Shown piece by piece: positions 33,683-42,947 of a stretch of 64,000 nt of DNA; within the stretch, counting starts at the first letter, position 1; each line of letters opens with the position of its first letter. The notes beneath the pieces are model-generated. The model ran no database searches. It saw nothing but the letters and a program-made list of their open reading frames with translations, and had not been told where the DNA came from. Source of the stretch: an uncultured Treponema sp. (GTDB lineage Bacteria; Spirochaetota; Spirochaetia; Treponematales; Treponemataceae); the NCBI GenBank assembly GCA_949299755.1, contig CASGBA010000009.1:37441-101440 (forward strand), given 5' to 3'. The translations under genes were made by a program, and so were the position numbers.

Positions 33683-36401
33683 CGCTTTCCCCGGAAGCCT
33701 GTCTTTCAGGAATGTGGATTACTTCCCTGGGTTTTGAGCCGTTTGCGGAACCGACAATTCCCCTCATTTCCATTTCTTCCACGAGACGGGCTGCCCGGTT
33801 ATATCCGATTTTAAGCCTTCTCTGTATGTAGGAAGCGGAAGCTTTTCCTGCCGCAAGGACAATGTCCAGGGCTTTTTCGTACAGGGGGTCGTCTCCATCA
33901 GAAAAGAAAGAGTCTTCCAAGGAAACGTCATCATCGTCATCAACGAATATTTCATCGTCTATGTATTCCGGTTCACCAAAAGATTTTACCTGGTCGACAA
34001 CCCGCTCTACTTCTTCGTCTGAAACAAAGGCTCCCTGAATCCTGACAGGGAAAGGATCTGTTACGCTGGAATAAAGCATATCGCCCCTGCCCAGTAGTTT
34101 TTCCGCACCGACCTGATCGATTATAATGCGGCTGTCCATTTTGGAGGCTACCATGAATGCTATGCGGCTGGGGATGTTTGCCTTTATGAGTCCGGTTATT
34201 ACGTCAATTGAAGGTCTCTGGGTCGCAAGCACAAGGTGTATTCCAACCGCCCGGCTCATGGCCGCAAGGCGTGCCACAGTGGATTCCAATTCTTTGCCTG
34301 TGGTTGCCATCAAATCCGCAAATTCATCGATTATGATAACAATATAAGGCAGTTTTTCCGCCGCAATATTACGCTCCAGAATACGTTTGTTATATTCCTT
34401 TATGTTTCTGACCCCCATGCCGTCCAAAACCGCATAGCGGCGCTCCATTTCACACAGACAATACTGAAGTGCCTGGAAGGCTCTTTTGGGTTCCGTTATA
34501 ACCGGAGAAAGAAGGTGTCCTATATCATTGTAAAGTTTTAATTCCACCACCTTCGGGTCTATCAGGATTAGTTTCACTTCGTCCGGGGCTTTCCGGTACA
34601 AAATTGAAAGGATAATTGAGTTTACACATACGGATTTTCCGGACCCGGTTGAACCAGCTATCAACAAATGGGGCATGGCGGTTAAATCTATGATTTGAGC
34701 TTCGCCGGTTATGTCTTTCCCCAGCATAACCGGGATTCCCATTTTTCTTGAGGCTGGGTTATCGGTTTCTATAAGCTCTTTGAAGCTTACGATTGAGCGT
34801 TTGTTGTTGGGAACTTCGATCCCAACTGCATGCTTCCCGGGGATGGGTGCTACAATACGGACGCTGGAAGCGGCCAGACGCAGGGCAATGTTGTCCTGAA
34901 GTCCCACAATTTTTGAGAGTTTGACTCCCGGTGCTGGAAGGATTTCAAACATAGTTATGACAGGCCCTTTCCTGATTCCTGTTACATCTGCCTGTATATT
35001 GAATTCATTGAGGGTTTCTTTCAGGGCCGCCGCAGCGTGATGGGTATGTTCATCTATAATCCAATATTCTCCGTCAGGATATGTGTTTAATATGCTGCTA
35101 TCTATTTGATATTTGCGCCGGGTTGACCTTTTTACAGATGGAGGGTTTTGAACAGCTGTTTCCGCTGTTTCCGCTGTTTCCGCCGCTGGAAGTGTTTCGG
35201 GTTTACCGTTTCCGGAAATATCCGGCTCTCTTTCCTCCCTGGATGGGCTCTTATTGTCCGCTGGAACCTCTTCTGTCCTTTCATTGTCTATAATGGAAAA
35301 ATTACCGGCAATATATCCGTCAAAAAGCCCCGGAGGGATTTCCGCATCAGGAATTCCTGAATCCTCCTCGGAATTTCCGGAATCCGGGATTTCATCGTAT
35401 CCGTTTTCCTCCAAGTCCTCAAAGCCGGCGGTTTCCTCTTCCGGATTTTCTTCCGGATTAAAGGATTCCGGCTGTCCAAAGACCCCTTCTGTCTCAAATA
35501 CTTCCTCTTGCTCCAATGGTTCCTGTTCCGGAACAGTTTCCCCGTCTATGTATCCTTGGAAAGTTTCTTCTTTGTATTCCGGATAATCCTGTGTTTCCGT
35601 TTCTTCCCCGTAAACGGAGAAATTGTCCGGGGAGATATTCTCTTCCCGGGCTTCCTCATGTTGGGTATATCGGAAGTTGGAAATACCGGCGGAATTTTCC
35701 TCCGGTTCGGTGCTCCATTGTTCATCAATGGTTTCGGTGCTTTGGGTATCGCCGCTGTTTGGAGTGTCCGCTGTGTTTTCAGGCGCATCCGGGGACAGTG
35801 CTTCTTCGGACAGTCCGGTTTCTTTTTCTTGCTCCTCAAAGACAGTGGGGACGGAAGCAATGCTGTCTTTTTCTGTTTCCACCGGGATTGATTCGGGGGA
35901 AAAATCCTTTTTTTTCTTTTGGCGGAGGACTACAGGTTTATAAAATCTTTTTTCAACTATGAGTGCCGCCTGAAATAAAAGCAGGTATTCGGTTATTACC
36001 GCTAAAACGACAGAAATTAAAAGACCGCCAGAAATTATATTGGAAAGAAAAGCAGCCCCTGTTATTGATGATGTTTTTTTTATCAACTGTTCCCCGCCGT
36101 ATGCGGTGAAAAAGGGGATTATGGAGGTTGTTAACATGAAACAACTACAGAAATTCAGTCCGGGTATAAGAAGAACAATTGCGCAGGCAAATAGAAAGGC
36201 TGGAATTAAAAAAGCTGAAAAACCGTATACAGAATACAGAAAACGCCCCACATAAGCTTCCGGATTGTCTCCGCTTCCGTATGTTAGAACTGTAACCAGC
36301 AGGGAAAAAGTTAAAAAGGCCGCAAATATGACAAGGACGGCGGCAAAAATATAAAGGATAATTACATTGGTATTTTTTTTGTTTGAAGCAAAACCAGCCA
36401 T
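33675..36401 (-). CDS. ftsK: DNA translocase FtsK/SpoIIIE
   Basis: A 908-residue cell-division DNA pump. The N-terminal 170 residues hold four membrane helices; a long acidic, Pro/Glu-rich linker follows to about residue 460. The motor has Walker A GSTGSGKSVCVN, Walker B VIIIDEFADLM and ATQRPSIDVITGLIKANIPS. A C-terminal gamma winged helix (SYIQRRLKIGYNRAARLVEEM) would read orienting DNA sequences during chromosome segregation at the septum. The start at 36401 is supported by GGAG seven nt upstream; an in-frame TTG at 36413 is unlikely. Confidence 0.93.
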   Translation of the reverse strand: MAGFASNKKNTNVIILYIFAAVLVIFAAFLTFSLLVTVLTYGSGDNPEAYVGRFLYSVYGFSAFLIPAFLFACAIVLLIPGLNFCSCFMLTTSIIPFFTAYGGEQLIKKTSSITGAAFLSNIISGGLLISVVLAVITEYLLLFQAALIVEKRFYKPVVLRQKKKKDFSPESIPVETEKDSIASVPTVFEEQEKETGLSEEALSPDAPENTADTPNSGDTQSTETIDEQWSTEPEENSAGISNFRYTQHEEAREENISPDNFSVYGEETETQDYPEYKEETFQGYIDGETVPEQEPLEQEEVFETEGVFGQPESFNPEENPEEETAGFEDLEENGYDEIPDSGNSEEDSGIPDAEIPPGLFDGYIAGNFSIIDNERTEEVPADNKSPSREEREPDISGNGKPETLPAAETAETAETAVQNPPSVKRSTRRKYQIDSSILNTYPDGEYWIIDEHTHHAAAALKETLNEFNIQADVTGIRKGPVITMFEILPAPGVKLSKIVGLQDNIALRLAASSVRIVAPIPGKHAVGIEVPNNKRSIVSFKELIETDNPASRKMGIPVMLGKDITGEAQIIDLTAMPHLLIAGSTGSGKSVCVNSIILSILYRKAPDEVKLILIDPKVVELKLYNDIGHLLSPVITEPKRAFQALQYCLCEMERRYAVLDGMGVRNIKEYNKRILERNIAAEKLPYIVIIIDEFADLMATTGKELESTVARLAAMSRAVGIHLVLATQRPSIDVITGLIKANIPSRIAFMVASKMDSRIIIDQVGAEKLLGRGDMLYSSVTDPFPVRIQGAFVSDEEVERVVDQVKSFGEPEYIDDEIFVDDDDDVSLEDSFFSDGDDPLYEKALDIVLAAGKASASYIQRRLKIGYNRAARLVEEMEMRGIVGSANGSKPREVIHIPERQASGESVR

Positions 36402-36465
36402 TAAAGTCTCCAAAAAGTCACTGCGGAAATTCGTTCCTTTGTCCCGCTGTTTTTAAAACGCAGGT

Positions 36466-37285
36466 TTAATGAAACAGGAAATATGCCGCCAGAATAATTC
36501 CGGCAGGAATCAAATAACAGGCAAACCATCCGAGTTTTCCGCGGTTAATTAAACGAAGCAGTAATTTCAACGAAACGAGGCCGGCTATAAAGGCCGCCAT
36601 CATCCCGGTTATCAGGGATAAAACCGGAACTGTTCCTGATAAAGTATCGGCATCTTTTAACTCAAAGATAAAGGCGGCGATTATGGCAGGAATTGACAGC
36701 AAAAAGGAAAATTCTCCCGCTGAAGTTCTCTTTACTCCGGTAAAAAGGGCGGTGGAAATCGTCACCCCTGACCTGGACAGTCCTGGAAGCACGCCGATAC
36801 CCTGGGCAAGGCCGATTATAAGGGCTTGCCGTAGATTAACGGTTTCCAAGGCTTTATCCTGATTCATTCTTCCGGATAAAACCAGGATAATTCCCGTTGC
36901 TATGAACAGGCAGGAAATAAAAACAGGCCGCATATTTTCCGCAAAATCCTTGAAAAATATGTAAAAATAGTATATAATACCAAAGATAAAATAAGAAAGT
37001 GGCTTCCTCCTGCCTTTTTCCTGTTTCTGCAGGCTTTTTGTTTATTCTTTTCATGTGCCAGGCGGTGAATTTAAAGAGGGAGACAAAAAGGCTCCCGATT
37101 CTTTTACGGAAAACGATTAAAACGGAGGCCAGGGTCGCGATGTGTAAAAGTATGTCAAAAAGAATCGGGACATCGTTCAGATTCAGGAATTCAGAAAAAA
37201 TGCTCAAATGACCCGAGCTTGAAACCGGTAAAAATTCTGAAATTCCCTGTACAATTCCCAGAATCAATGCTTCCAGAATATTCAT
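36466..37285 (-). pseudogene. uppP: Undecaprenyl-diphosphatase gene with a frameshift
   Basis: The membrane phosphatase UppP/BacA recycles the peptidoglycan lipid carrier. The 5' part (from 37285, GGAGG upstream) encodes [20 protein letters not shown] with the first active-site motif. After an A4/T4 run at 36988-36991 that frame carries on into an unrelated tail to 36854. The 3' part, in another frame, restores [20 protein letters not shown] and the second motif PGLSRSGVTIS. Joined with one base removed in the T4 run the product would be about 272 residues, the normal length. Either a sequencing error in the homopolymer, or a genuine break in a normally important gene. Remaining parts look undamaged. 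Confidence 0.8.
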
Positions 37286-37424
37286 TTTTCCTCCAAACAG
37301 ACCTTTTTAAACAATTAAAAGCGGGACAGGTCTCAAAAAAGATTTTCGGATTTTTCCGTCAGGTTTTTCAGTTTTTTTTTGTTTGGGCGGGGAATCCAAA
37401 GATTACGCAACATCTGTCGGTAAG

Positions 37425-39542
37425 TCATTCGGCATATAAAATGGAATAATAATTCATAAACGTGAAGATGTTTTTTGCGTAATTCCTGGTTTCATCGTAG
37501 GGAATCGCCTCCAAAAACAACCCGGAAGAATCGTGGTTGTCGTCTCCAAAATCCCGTTTCCATTCCCTGACCCTCGACATTCCTGCATTATAGGCACAGA
37601 GGGCAGGGATGACCTCCCCGTCAAGCCTTTGTATCATTTCATAAAGATAGTAGACACCGAATTTTATGTTATATTCCGGCAGAAACACGTTATATTCCTC
37701 GATACCGAGCTTGCCCGCAATTTCTTCCGCTGTGGATTTCATGAGTTGGGTTAAACCGCAGGCTCCTGCATAGGAAACCGCGTCCGGATTGAATAAACTT
37801 TCCTGTTTGATGAGGGCGAAAATCAAGTTTTTTGAAAGAACCCTTCCCTGACCGAATTCTTCAACAGCTTCGGTTACGATAGTTTCCCAAGGTTTGGGAT
37901 ACAATATTTCTGCCACGGGTACATAAGACCAGTATTTTTTTCTGCCGGCGGAGTCCATTAGGGCCAGGGAGGCGGAAACCAACCGGACTGCATCGGAATA
38001 AAAGCCTTGCTCCATGAGTTGTTCGGCGGTGTCCTTTATAAATTTGAAATCCACATGGGGAAAATCCCTGAAAACAACAACCGCCTGTTTCGGTAAATGC
38101 CACTGGAGGGTTCCGGTTATAAGCCTTTCAACCTGCTTTCCGAAAAGATTCTCCATCGTTTCCATGGCCTTTTTTTTCTCGGGATCAAAGCCGCTGTCTT
38201 CCAAGCCCAGGGGGTCAATATCCTTTAAATTCGTAAAAATTCCCAAATCAGCGGCGGCTCTTGTTTTATAGTAGGGTGTGACCGCCCCGGCATACAGGAG
38301 CCGGAGCCCTTCTTCCCTGTCATGGCTTCCGTCAGGAAAAAACATGGTGATTATGTAATCCAACCTTTCTTTGATTTCAGATGGGACCCCATGGGGAAGC
38401 AAATTCCTCAACCGGATGAGATTTTCCCTGTCTTTTACGGCCGTAAGGTTTGTGATTATTGAGGAAAGTATATCAGAAAACACGGCGGGATTTGTCCATT
38501 CTCCGGCAGTTTTTTCAATTTCATCCAGCAAAAAACCGGGGCCCTCCGCTCTGGCTGTGTCCAACAAATACCAAATGGACATATCCCTGTCATACTCTGT
38601 GGGAGCGGAGAGTATGGAGCTTTCCATGAAATTTATTGCTGGCTCTTTTCCATCCGGGAGCCGTGAACAAATCCTGGATTTATAAAAAGTAAGCATATAT
38701 TCCGCTTCCGGGGAAAAGTTTCCGGAAACATTGGAATTTACAAGGAATTGTTCCAGTTCTTCCAGGGCTTTCAAAGAAGCGGCAGGGTCTGTTTCGGAGT
38801 AAAGAAGGGCTCTGCCGCTGGCGGACAGGATTTCCCGGGAGGAAAGCAGGGCGGCTTTTCCGGAAGATCCCGTCTCCATCAGGGAGAAGAAAATCCCTGC
38901 CGCCTCGTCATACAATTTGTCCAACGCCAAAGCCCGGATTTTTTTTATGTCTGTCTCCGGGTTTCCTTTCCCTGGGTCAATGGCGGCGCTTTCGGTTCTC
39001 AGTATTGCCGCCGCCAAATTCCCGGTTGCGGAATCAAAAATCCAAGGGAAAAAGGGAAGTGCCTCCTTCCGGCTTAAAAAGGCTTTTTCTTCGCCTTCCG
39101 AAATATTTTTTAATAAGAGCAGGTAATCCAGGGAACCGGGGTCAGGATTTTCCCTGGATTTTTCCTCTAGTACACCGCATAATTCGGAAAAGGCCGCCAC
39201 CCTGGTGACAAAAGGAATCTTTTTTTGAAGCCGATCGTCTATCTGGGGGTATCTTCCTGATTTTCTGGAAAGACCGCTGGCAGATTCAAATAGTGTTTCC
39301 GCCGCTTCTTTCTTTCCGTTTTCAAGAAGGTGCAGGCCGAGAAAAAGAGCTGCTTCCGCATCCCTTTTCGCAAACTTTCTTGCCGACACCGGAGTGACGG
39401 TTTCGGCAAAACTGAAATCGTTGTTTAAAACAGCCTGTTTCAGTTCCGCTTCCGAGTAATCGCTGAATGAAGCCTTTGTGCAGGACGGGAGCGATGAGCA
39501 CGCCGCAAAAACCGTGAGCCAAAAAAACAACCTGAAACGCAT
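37425..39542 (-). CDS. GH23 lytic transglycosylase lipoprotein, Slt70-like
   Basis: A 705-residue exported protein with lipobox-like FAACSS near residue 15 and SLPSC soon after. Long helical, TPR-like repeats fill residues 40-530, as in the Slt70 doughnut. The catalytic domain near 555-690 has ALIKQESLFNPDAVSYAGACG (Glu as acid) through GLTQLMKST to YNAGMSRVREW. It cleaves glycan strands of the sacculus to anhydromuropeptides. It lies 27 nt after the LysM/DnaK-like gene on the same strand, probably one envelope operon. Confidence 0.88.
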   Translation of the reverse strand: MRFRLFFWLTVFAACSSLPSCTKASFSDYSEAELKQAVLNNDFSFAETVTPVSARKFAKRDAEAALFLGLHLLENGKKEAAETLFESASGLSRKSGRYPQIDDRLQKKIPFVTRVAAFSELCGVLEEKSRENPDPGSLDYLLLLKNISEGEEKAFLSRKEALPFFPWIFDSATGNLAAAILRTESAAIDPGKGNPETDIKKIRALALDKLYDEAAGIFFSLMETGSSGKAALLSSREILSASGRALLYSETDPAASLKALEELEQFLVNSNVSGNFSPEAEYMLTFYKSRICSRLPDGKEPAINFMESSILSAPTEYDRDMSIWYLLDTARAEGPGFLLDEIEKTAGEWTNPAVFSDILSSIITNLTAVKDRENLIRLRNLLPHGVPSEIKERLDYIITMFFPDGSHDREEGLRLLYAGAVTPYYKTRAAADLGIFTNLKDIDPLGLEDSGFDPEKKKAMETMENLFGKQVERLITGTLQWHLPKQAVVVFRDFPHVDFKFIKDTAEQLMEQGFYSDAVRLVSASLALMDSAGRKKYWSYVPVAEILYPKPWETIVTEAVEEFGQGRVLSKNLIFALIKQESLFNPDAVSYAGACGLTQLMKSTAEEIAGKLGIEEYNVFLPEYNIKFGVYYLYEMIQRLDGEVIPALCAYNAGMSRVREWKRDFGDDNHDSSGLFLEAIPYDETRNYAKNIFTFMNYYSILYAE

Positions 39543-39569
39543 CCTGTCCTGTCCCTTTCGTCCCGCAGG

Positions 39570-40640
39570 TTATTCCGCCGGTATTACCAGATACCTGCCG
39601 GCAATGATTAAGTCCGGGTTCTTTATGGCATTGTACCGGGCAATATATTTATACTGCCAGGGGTTTCTGTAATAAGTTTCAGCCAAATCCCAGAGGGTAT
39701 CACCCCATTGTATGTGGTAGAACACATTTTCCGTTGCCGGAGCCGGTTCCGGTTCCCTGGGCGGTTCCGGTTCAACTTCTTCTACAACAGGTTCCGGTTC
39801 CGAAACGGGAGGAGGCGTTGTTTCCTCTGCCACTGGCGGGGTTTGTTGTTGGGGTTCAACCGGTGCCGGCTCTGTTTTTTCGACTACAACGGGAGTTTTG
39901 TTTTCCTTTCCGGATTTATCCGCAAAAAAGAGTTTCCAGGCGAAAATCAGGGCGGCGGACAGGGCCGCGATTCCCAAAATGAGTATCAGCACACAAAGCC
40001 ATGCGGGCAGGAAAATACCTTTCCTGTCCTTTTCAGATTTTACGCCGGAAGAATCATAGAGCCCGTCCGGAACCGGGGAAGACTGGACGTTATCGAAGTC
40101 CACGGTTTTACTTTCATCAAAACTGTTGTCCGTAAAGGATGTTTCCCCGAAGGAGTTTTCCTCTGGGAAAGAAACGGGGGTAAAATCTTCTTCCACGGAG
40201 AAATCCCCGGTTTTCAAATCAGATTTACTTGCAAAGGCATTGCTTTCAAAATCTGTGATGTCAAAATCCGGAAGATCGGTGAAACTGTTCTGATCAATGG
40301 TTTTCAGGGATACATTCAAACTTTGCCTGCTTCCTGAGTCCAAATCCATGGCTTCCGCCGCCAGGTCGTTTTCCTCGTTTATCCTGATTGTCAGCTCCAC
40401 GGTGGGTTCCCCGGCGGGTTTTTCCATTATATCCTCAATGAAAAGGGTCCCGATATATTCCGCATTGTCTATGGTCTGGTCAGGGGAAGAGTCCTTTGAG
40501 CGGTAAAGGTTTATTTGAACGCTGGTTTGGTTTTCCCTGACTGTGGTCAATTCCAGCGTTTTACTGCCCTCAACTCCCGTTTTCATTATCGGGAAGAATT
40601 TATTGTCTGCCAGTTTTATTCCTATAGCTCCTGAATCCAT
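39570..40640 (-). CDS. Membrane protein joining a DnaK-like peptide-binding domain to LysM
   Basis: A 356-residue protein whose architecture is unusual. Residues 1-115 follow the beta-sandwich substrate-binding domain of DnaK: KTGVEGSKTLELTTV, ENQTSVQINLYRSK, EYIGTLFIEDI and PTVELTIRINEEN, with no ATPase domain. A flexible acidic linker leads to one membrane helix (about 211-236), then a Pro/Glu-rich stretch and a C-terminal LysM (about 308-356: YHIQWGDTLWDLAETYYRNP). So the DnaK-like part would be cytoplasmic and LysM would bind peptidoglycan outside. AGGAGG fixes the ATG at 40640. It is grouped with a TPR protein gene and the transglycosylase. Confidence 0.8.
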   Translation of the reverse strand: MDSGAIGIKLADNKFFPIMKTGVEGSKTLELTTVRENQTSVQINLYRSKDSSPDQTIDNAEYIGTLFIEDIMEKPAGEPTVELTIRINEENDLAAEAMDLDSGSRQSLNVSLKTIDQNSFTDLPDFDITDFESNAFASKSDLKTGDFSVEEDFTPVSFPEENSFGETSFTDNSFDESKTVDFDNVQSSPVPDGLYDSSGVKSEKDRKGIFLPAWLCVLILILGIAALSAALIFAWKLFFADKSGKENKTPVVVEKTEPAPVEPQQQTPPVAEETTPPPVSEPEPVVEEVEPEPPREPEPAPATENVFYHIQWGDTLWDLAETYYRNPWQYKYIARYNAIKNPDLIIAGRYLVIPAE

Positions 40641-40691
40641 AAAAAACCTCCTTTGCCGTGTGTTAAGACTTGAAGCCTTCAACTTGAATTG

Positions 40692-40720
40692 TTGACATAC
40701 AACGGCCTTACCATCATAAT
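40692..40720 (+). promoter_or_regulatory. Promoter of the TPR membrane protein gene
   Basis: Perfect TTGACA (40692-40697), 17-bp spacer, CATAAT (40715-40720), then 11 nt to the ATG at 40732. A leader of only about 5 nt is predicted and no Shine-Dalgarno is visible. Confidence 0.65.
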
Positions 40721-40731
40721 ACAACATAATA

Positions 40732-42108
40732 ATGAATTCTACTATTACAATTGTTTCTGTTTTTCTTGCGTTGGCTTTAGCTTCCCTGGTTTTACTTTTG
40801 ACAACGAGAAGAAAGGACGGAAATATAGACAAAAAGCCTCTGAGGAAGGACCGCGCTGCCATTATAAAGAGCGCAAGCCAAAAACTGGCCCAAAATCCCA
40901 GGGATATCCAGGCCCTTTCTTCAATCGGGGATTTATATTACGAGGAACAGAACTGGGAAAAAGCTTTGGGAGCCTATAATTCCCTGATAAATTTGATTCC
41001 CACCCATCCGGGGACAATAAATGAATTCGAATGTTTCCTGCGGTACGGGGTTTGCGCCATCAAAATGAAACGCTTTGACGAGGCCCTGAAGAGCCTTCTT
41101 TCCGCCAGAAAGCTCAACGCATCCAATCCCGAGCTTAATTACAATCTTGGATATTTGTTTTATCTTCAAAAAGAATATGAAAAAGCTGTTTCTCCCCTTA
41201 GGATTGCCTTGTCTTCAAATCCGGATAATATCCAGGTCCGCCGTTGTTTGGGACTTGTCCTTCAAAAGTTGAATCATTATCGGGAATCCCTGAGTATGCT
41301 TCATAAAGTCCTTGAAAGTTCCCCCGAGGACAAGGAGGTTTTATTCTCCATGGCGGAAAGCTTTTATGAAACTGGTTCCATGGAACAGGCTTTGAAGATT
41401 TTTGTTCACCTCCGGGCAGATCCGGTGTTCGGTCCCCAGGCAGCCCTGTATTCCGGTATTATTCATACCCAGGTTGAAATGAATGAAAAGGCGGTGGAGG
41501 ATTTTGAAATAGGGTTGAGGCATCAGAATGTGCCTGCCAGCATAGCGGTTGAGCTCCGTTACAGGTATGCCCAGCTGTTAATAAAAATGCAGGAACTGTC
41601 AAAGGCGACCGTTTTATTGAAAGACATCCAGAAAATAAAGCCTGGTTACAAAGATGTCCATTCCCTTATATCAAGATATCAGGAATTGAATCAAAACAGG
41701 AATCTTCAGGTTTATTTGATGTCAGGGCAGAATGACTTTACAATGTTGTGCCGGAAGATTGTTTCCCAGTTTTATAAGAATGCCCAGGTGAAGGTTACTG
41801 ATATATCAGTGCAGGGTGACTATACGGACATTGTGACTGATATTGACACCCCAAAATGGGCTGATGTGGTTATTTTCCGGTTTTTCCGTTCCCAGGGAAC
41901 TATCGGAGAGCTGGCTCTCCGGGACTTGTACGGAAAAATCAAGGATTTAAAGGCCGGAAAGGGAATATGTTTTTCAGCCGGTTCCTTTTCTGATGAGTCG
42001 AAACGTTTTATAGAAGGCCGCCCCATAGACCTTTACAACAAGGATGCCCTTAAACGTATTCTGGATAACGTGGATTCAGACCGGCATCTTTCATCATCGG
42101 GTAAATAA
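40732..42108 (+). CDS. Membrane-anchored TPR protein
   Basis: A 458-residue protein with one N-terminal membrane helix (SVFLALALASLVLLL) followed by about eight TPR repeats, such as ALSSIGDLYYEEQNWEKALG, PELNYNLGYLFYLQKEYEKA and the later repeats to residue 325. The C-terminal 130 residues contain a globular part with a strand TDISVQGDYTDIVTDIDTP. TPRs mediate protein complexes, so this is likely an envelope scaffold. It diverges from the LysM gene and shares a 90-bp control region with it. Confidence 0.82.
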   Translation: MNSTITIVSVFLALALASLVLLLTTRRKDGNIDKKPLRKDRAAIIKSASQKLAQNPRDIQALSSIGDLYYEEQNWEKALGAYNSLINLIPTHPGTINEFECFLRYGVCAIKMKRFDEALKSLLSARKLNASNPELNYNLGYLFYLQKEYEKAVSPLRIALSSNPDNIQVRRCLGLVLQKLNHYRESLSMLHKVLESSPEDKEVLFSMAESFYETGSMEQALKIFVHLRADPVFGPQAALYSGIIHTQVEMNEKAVEDFEIGLRHQNVPASIAVELRYRYAQLLIKMQELSKATVLLKDIQKIKPGYKDVHSLISRYQELNQNRNLQVYLMSGQNDFTMLCRKIVSQFYKNAQVKVTDISVQGDYTDIVTDIDTPKWADVVIFRFFRSQGTIGELALRDLYGKIKDLKAGKGICFSAGSFSDESKRFIEGRPIDLYNKDALKRILDNVDSDRHLSSSGK

Positions 42109-42169
42109 CGGACAAACAGCCGGACGCATCGCTTGACCGTTGTCCCCGGAGGGAATGTGGTTCCGTGAA

Positions 42170-42934
42170 TTACGCTGAGATAAAAACAACGTGCCTTTCT
42201 TCATTTAAAAATGGCACAGGTGTTTCCATGACGCAGGTTTTTCCCCGGAACCCTTCTTCCTCCATTTTCTTTACCTCTTCTTTTATGGAAGCCGCTTTTC
42301 CCTTGTAAGCCGCCAGAAATCCAGACCGGATTCCGGAGGCGGCGGGTTTCAAAAGATTCAGCAGCGCATTGAGGATTTTCTTTTCCAGCGGCCGGAAAGC
42401 CCGGAATACAACCATATCGAAGGAAGCTTTTTCGGCTTTTTCAATTTCATTGTTTACTATCGCAAGGTTTTTGATACCTAAAGCCGCCTTGCAGTTTTGC
42501 AGGAAAGCGCAGCGTTTTTCCATACGCTCAATCAGGAAGAAATCCATTCCGGGAAAAAGAAGGGCCAGGGGAATTCCAGGCAAGCCCGCACCGCTTCCCG
42601 CATCGGCTATGCACAGACGGTCAGAGGAAAAACTGCGTTCAGGAAAACAACTGCATAATTTTTCTGCCAGGATTTTCCAGGGAGCCAGACTGTCCAGAAT
42701 GTGCCGAACCGCGGTTTCTGTTTTTCCGTTTTCAGTGTCTGTTTCGCAACTGACCAATCCGAAAGCTTTATTAAAAAGGGCAAGCTCTTCCAGATATTCA
42801 CCGCAGGATTCCGCAAGGGTTTCTCCTCCCGTAACAGGAATCCTGTCTTGGAAAAGGAAGTCTCCGGGGGGAATACCCGCTTCCGCTATACCTTTCCGGA
42901 TTACCTCCATAGGTCTTACCGTTAAATCCGACAT
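42170..42934 (-). CDS. rsmG: 16S rRNA (guanine527-N7)-methyltransferase RsmG
   Basis: A 254-residue SAM-dependent enzyme that methylates G527 of 16S rRNA. The SAM-binding signature IADAGSGAGLPGIPLALLFP is near residue 105, followed by LIERMEKRCAFLQ and the KKILNALLNLLKPAASG strand. The ATG at 42934 begins MSDLTVRPMEVIRKGIAEAG and lies 13 nt after the tex stop on the same strand, so it is probably co-transcribed with tex. An upstream in-frame start is less consistent with family length. Confidence 0.9.
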   Translation of the reverse strand: MSDLTVRPMEVIRKGIAEAGIPPGDFLFQDRIPVTGGETLAESCGEYLEELALFNKAFGLVSCETDTENGKTETAVRHILDSLAPWKILAEKLCSCFPERSFSSDRLCIADAGSGAGLPGIPLALLFPGMDFFLIERMEKRCAFLQNCKAALGIKNLAIVNNEIEKAEKASFDMVVFRAFRPLEKKILNALLNLLKPAASGIRSGFLAAYKGKAASIKEEVKKMEEEGFRGKTCVMETPVPFLNEERHVVFISA

Positions 42935-42947
42935 ACCGTTTTCCCGT

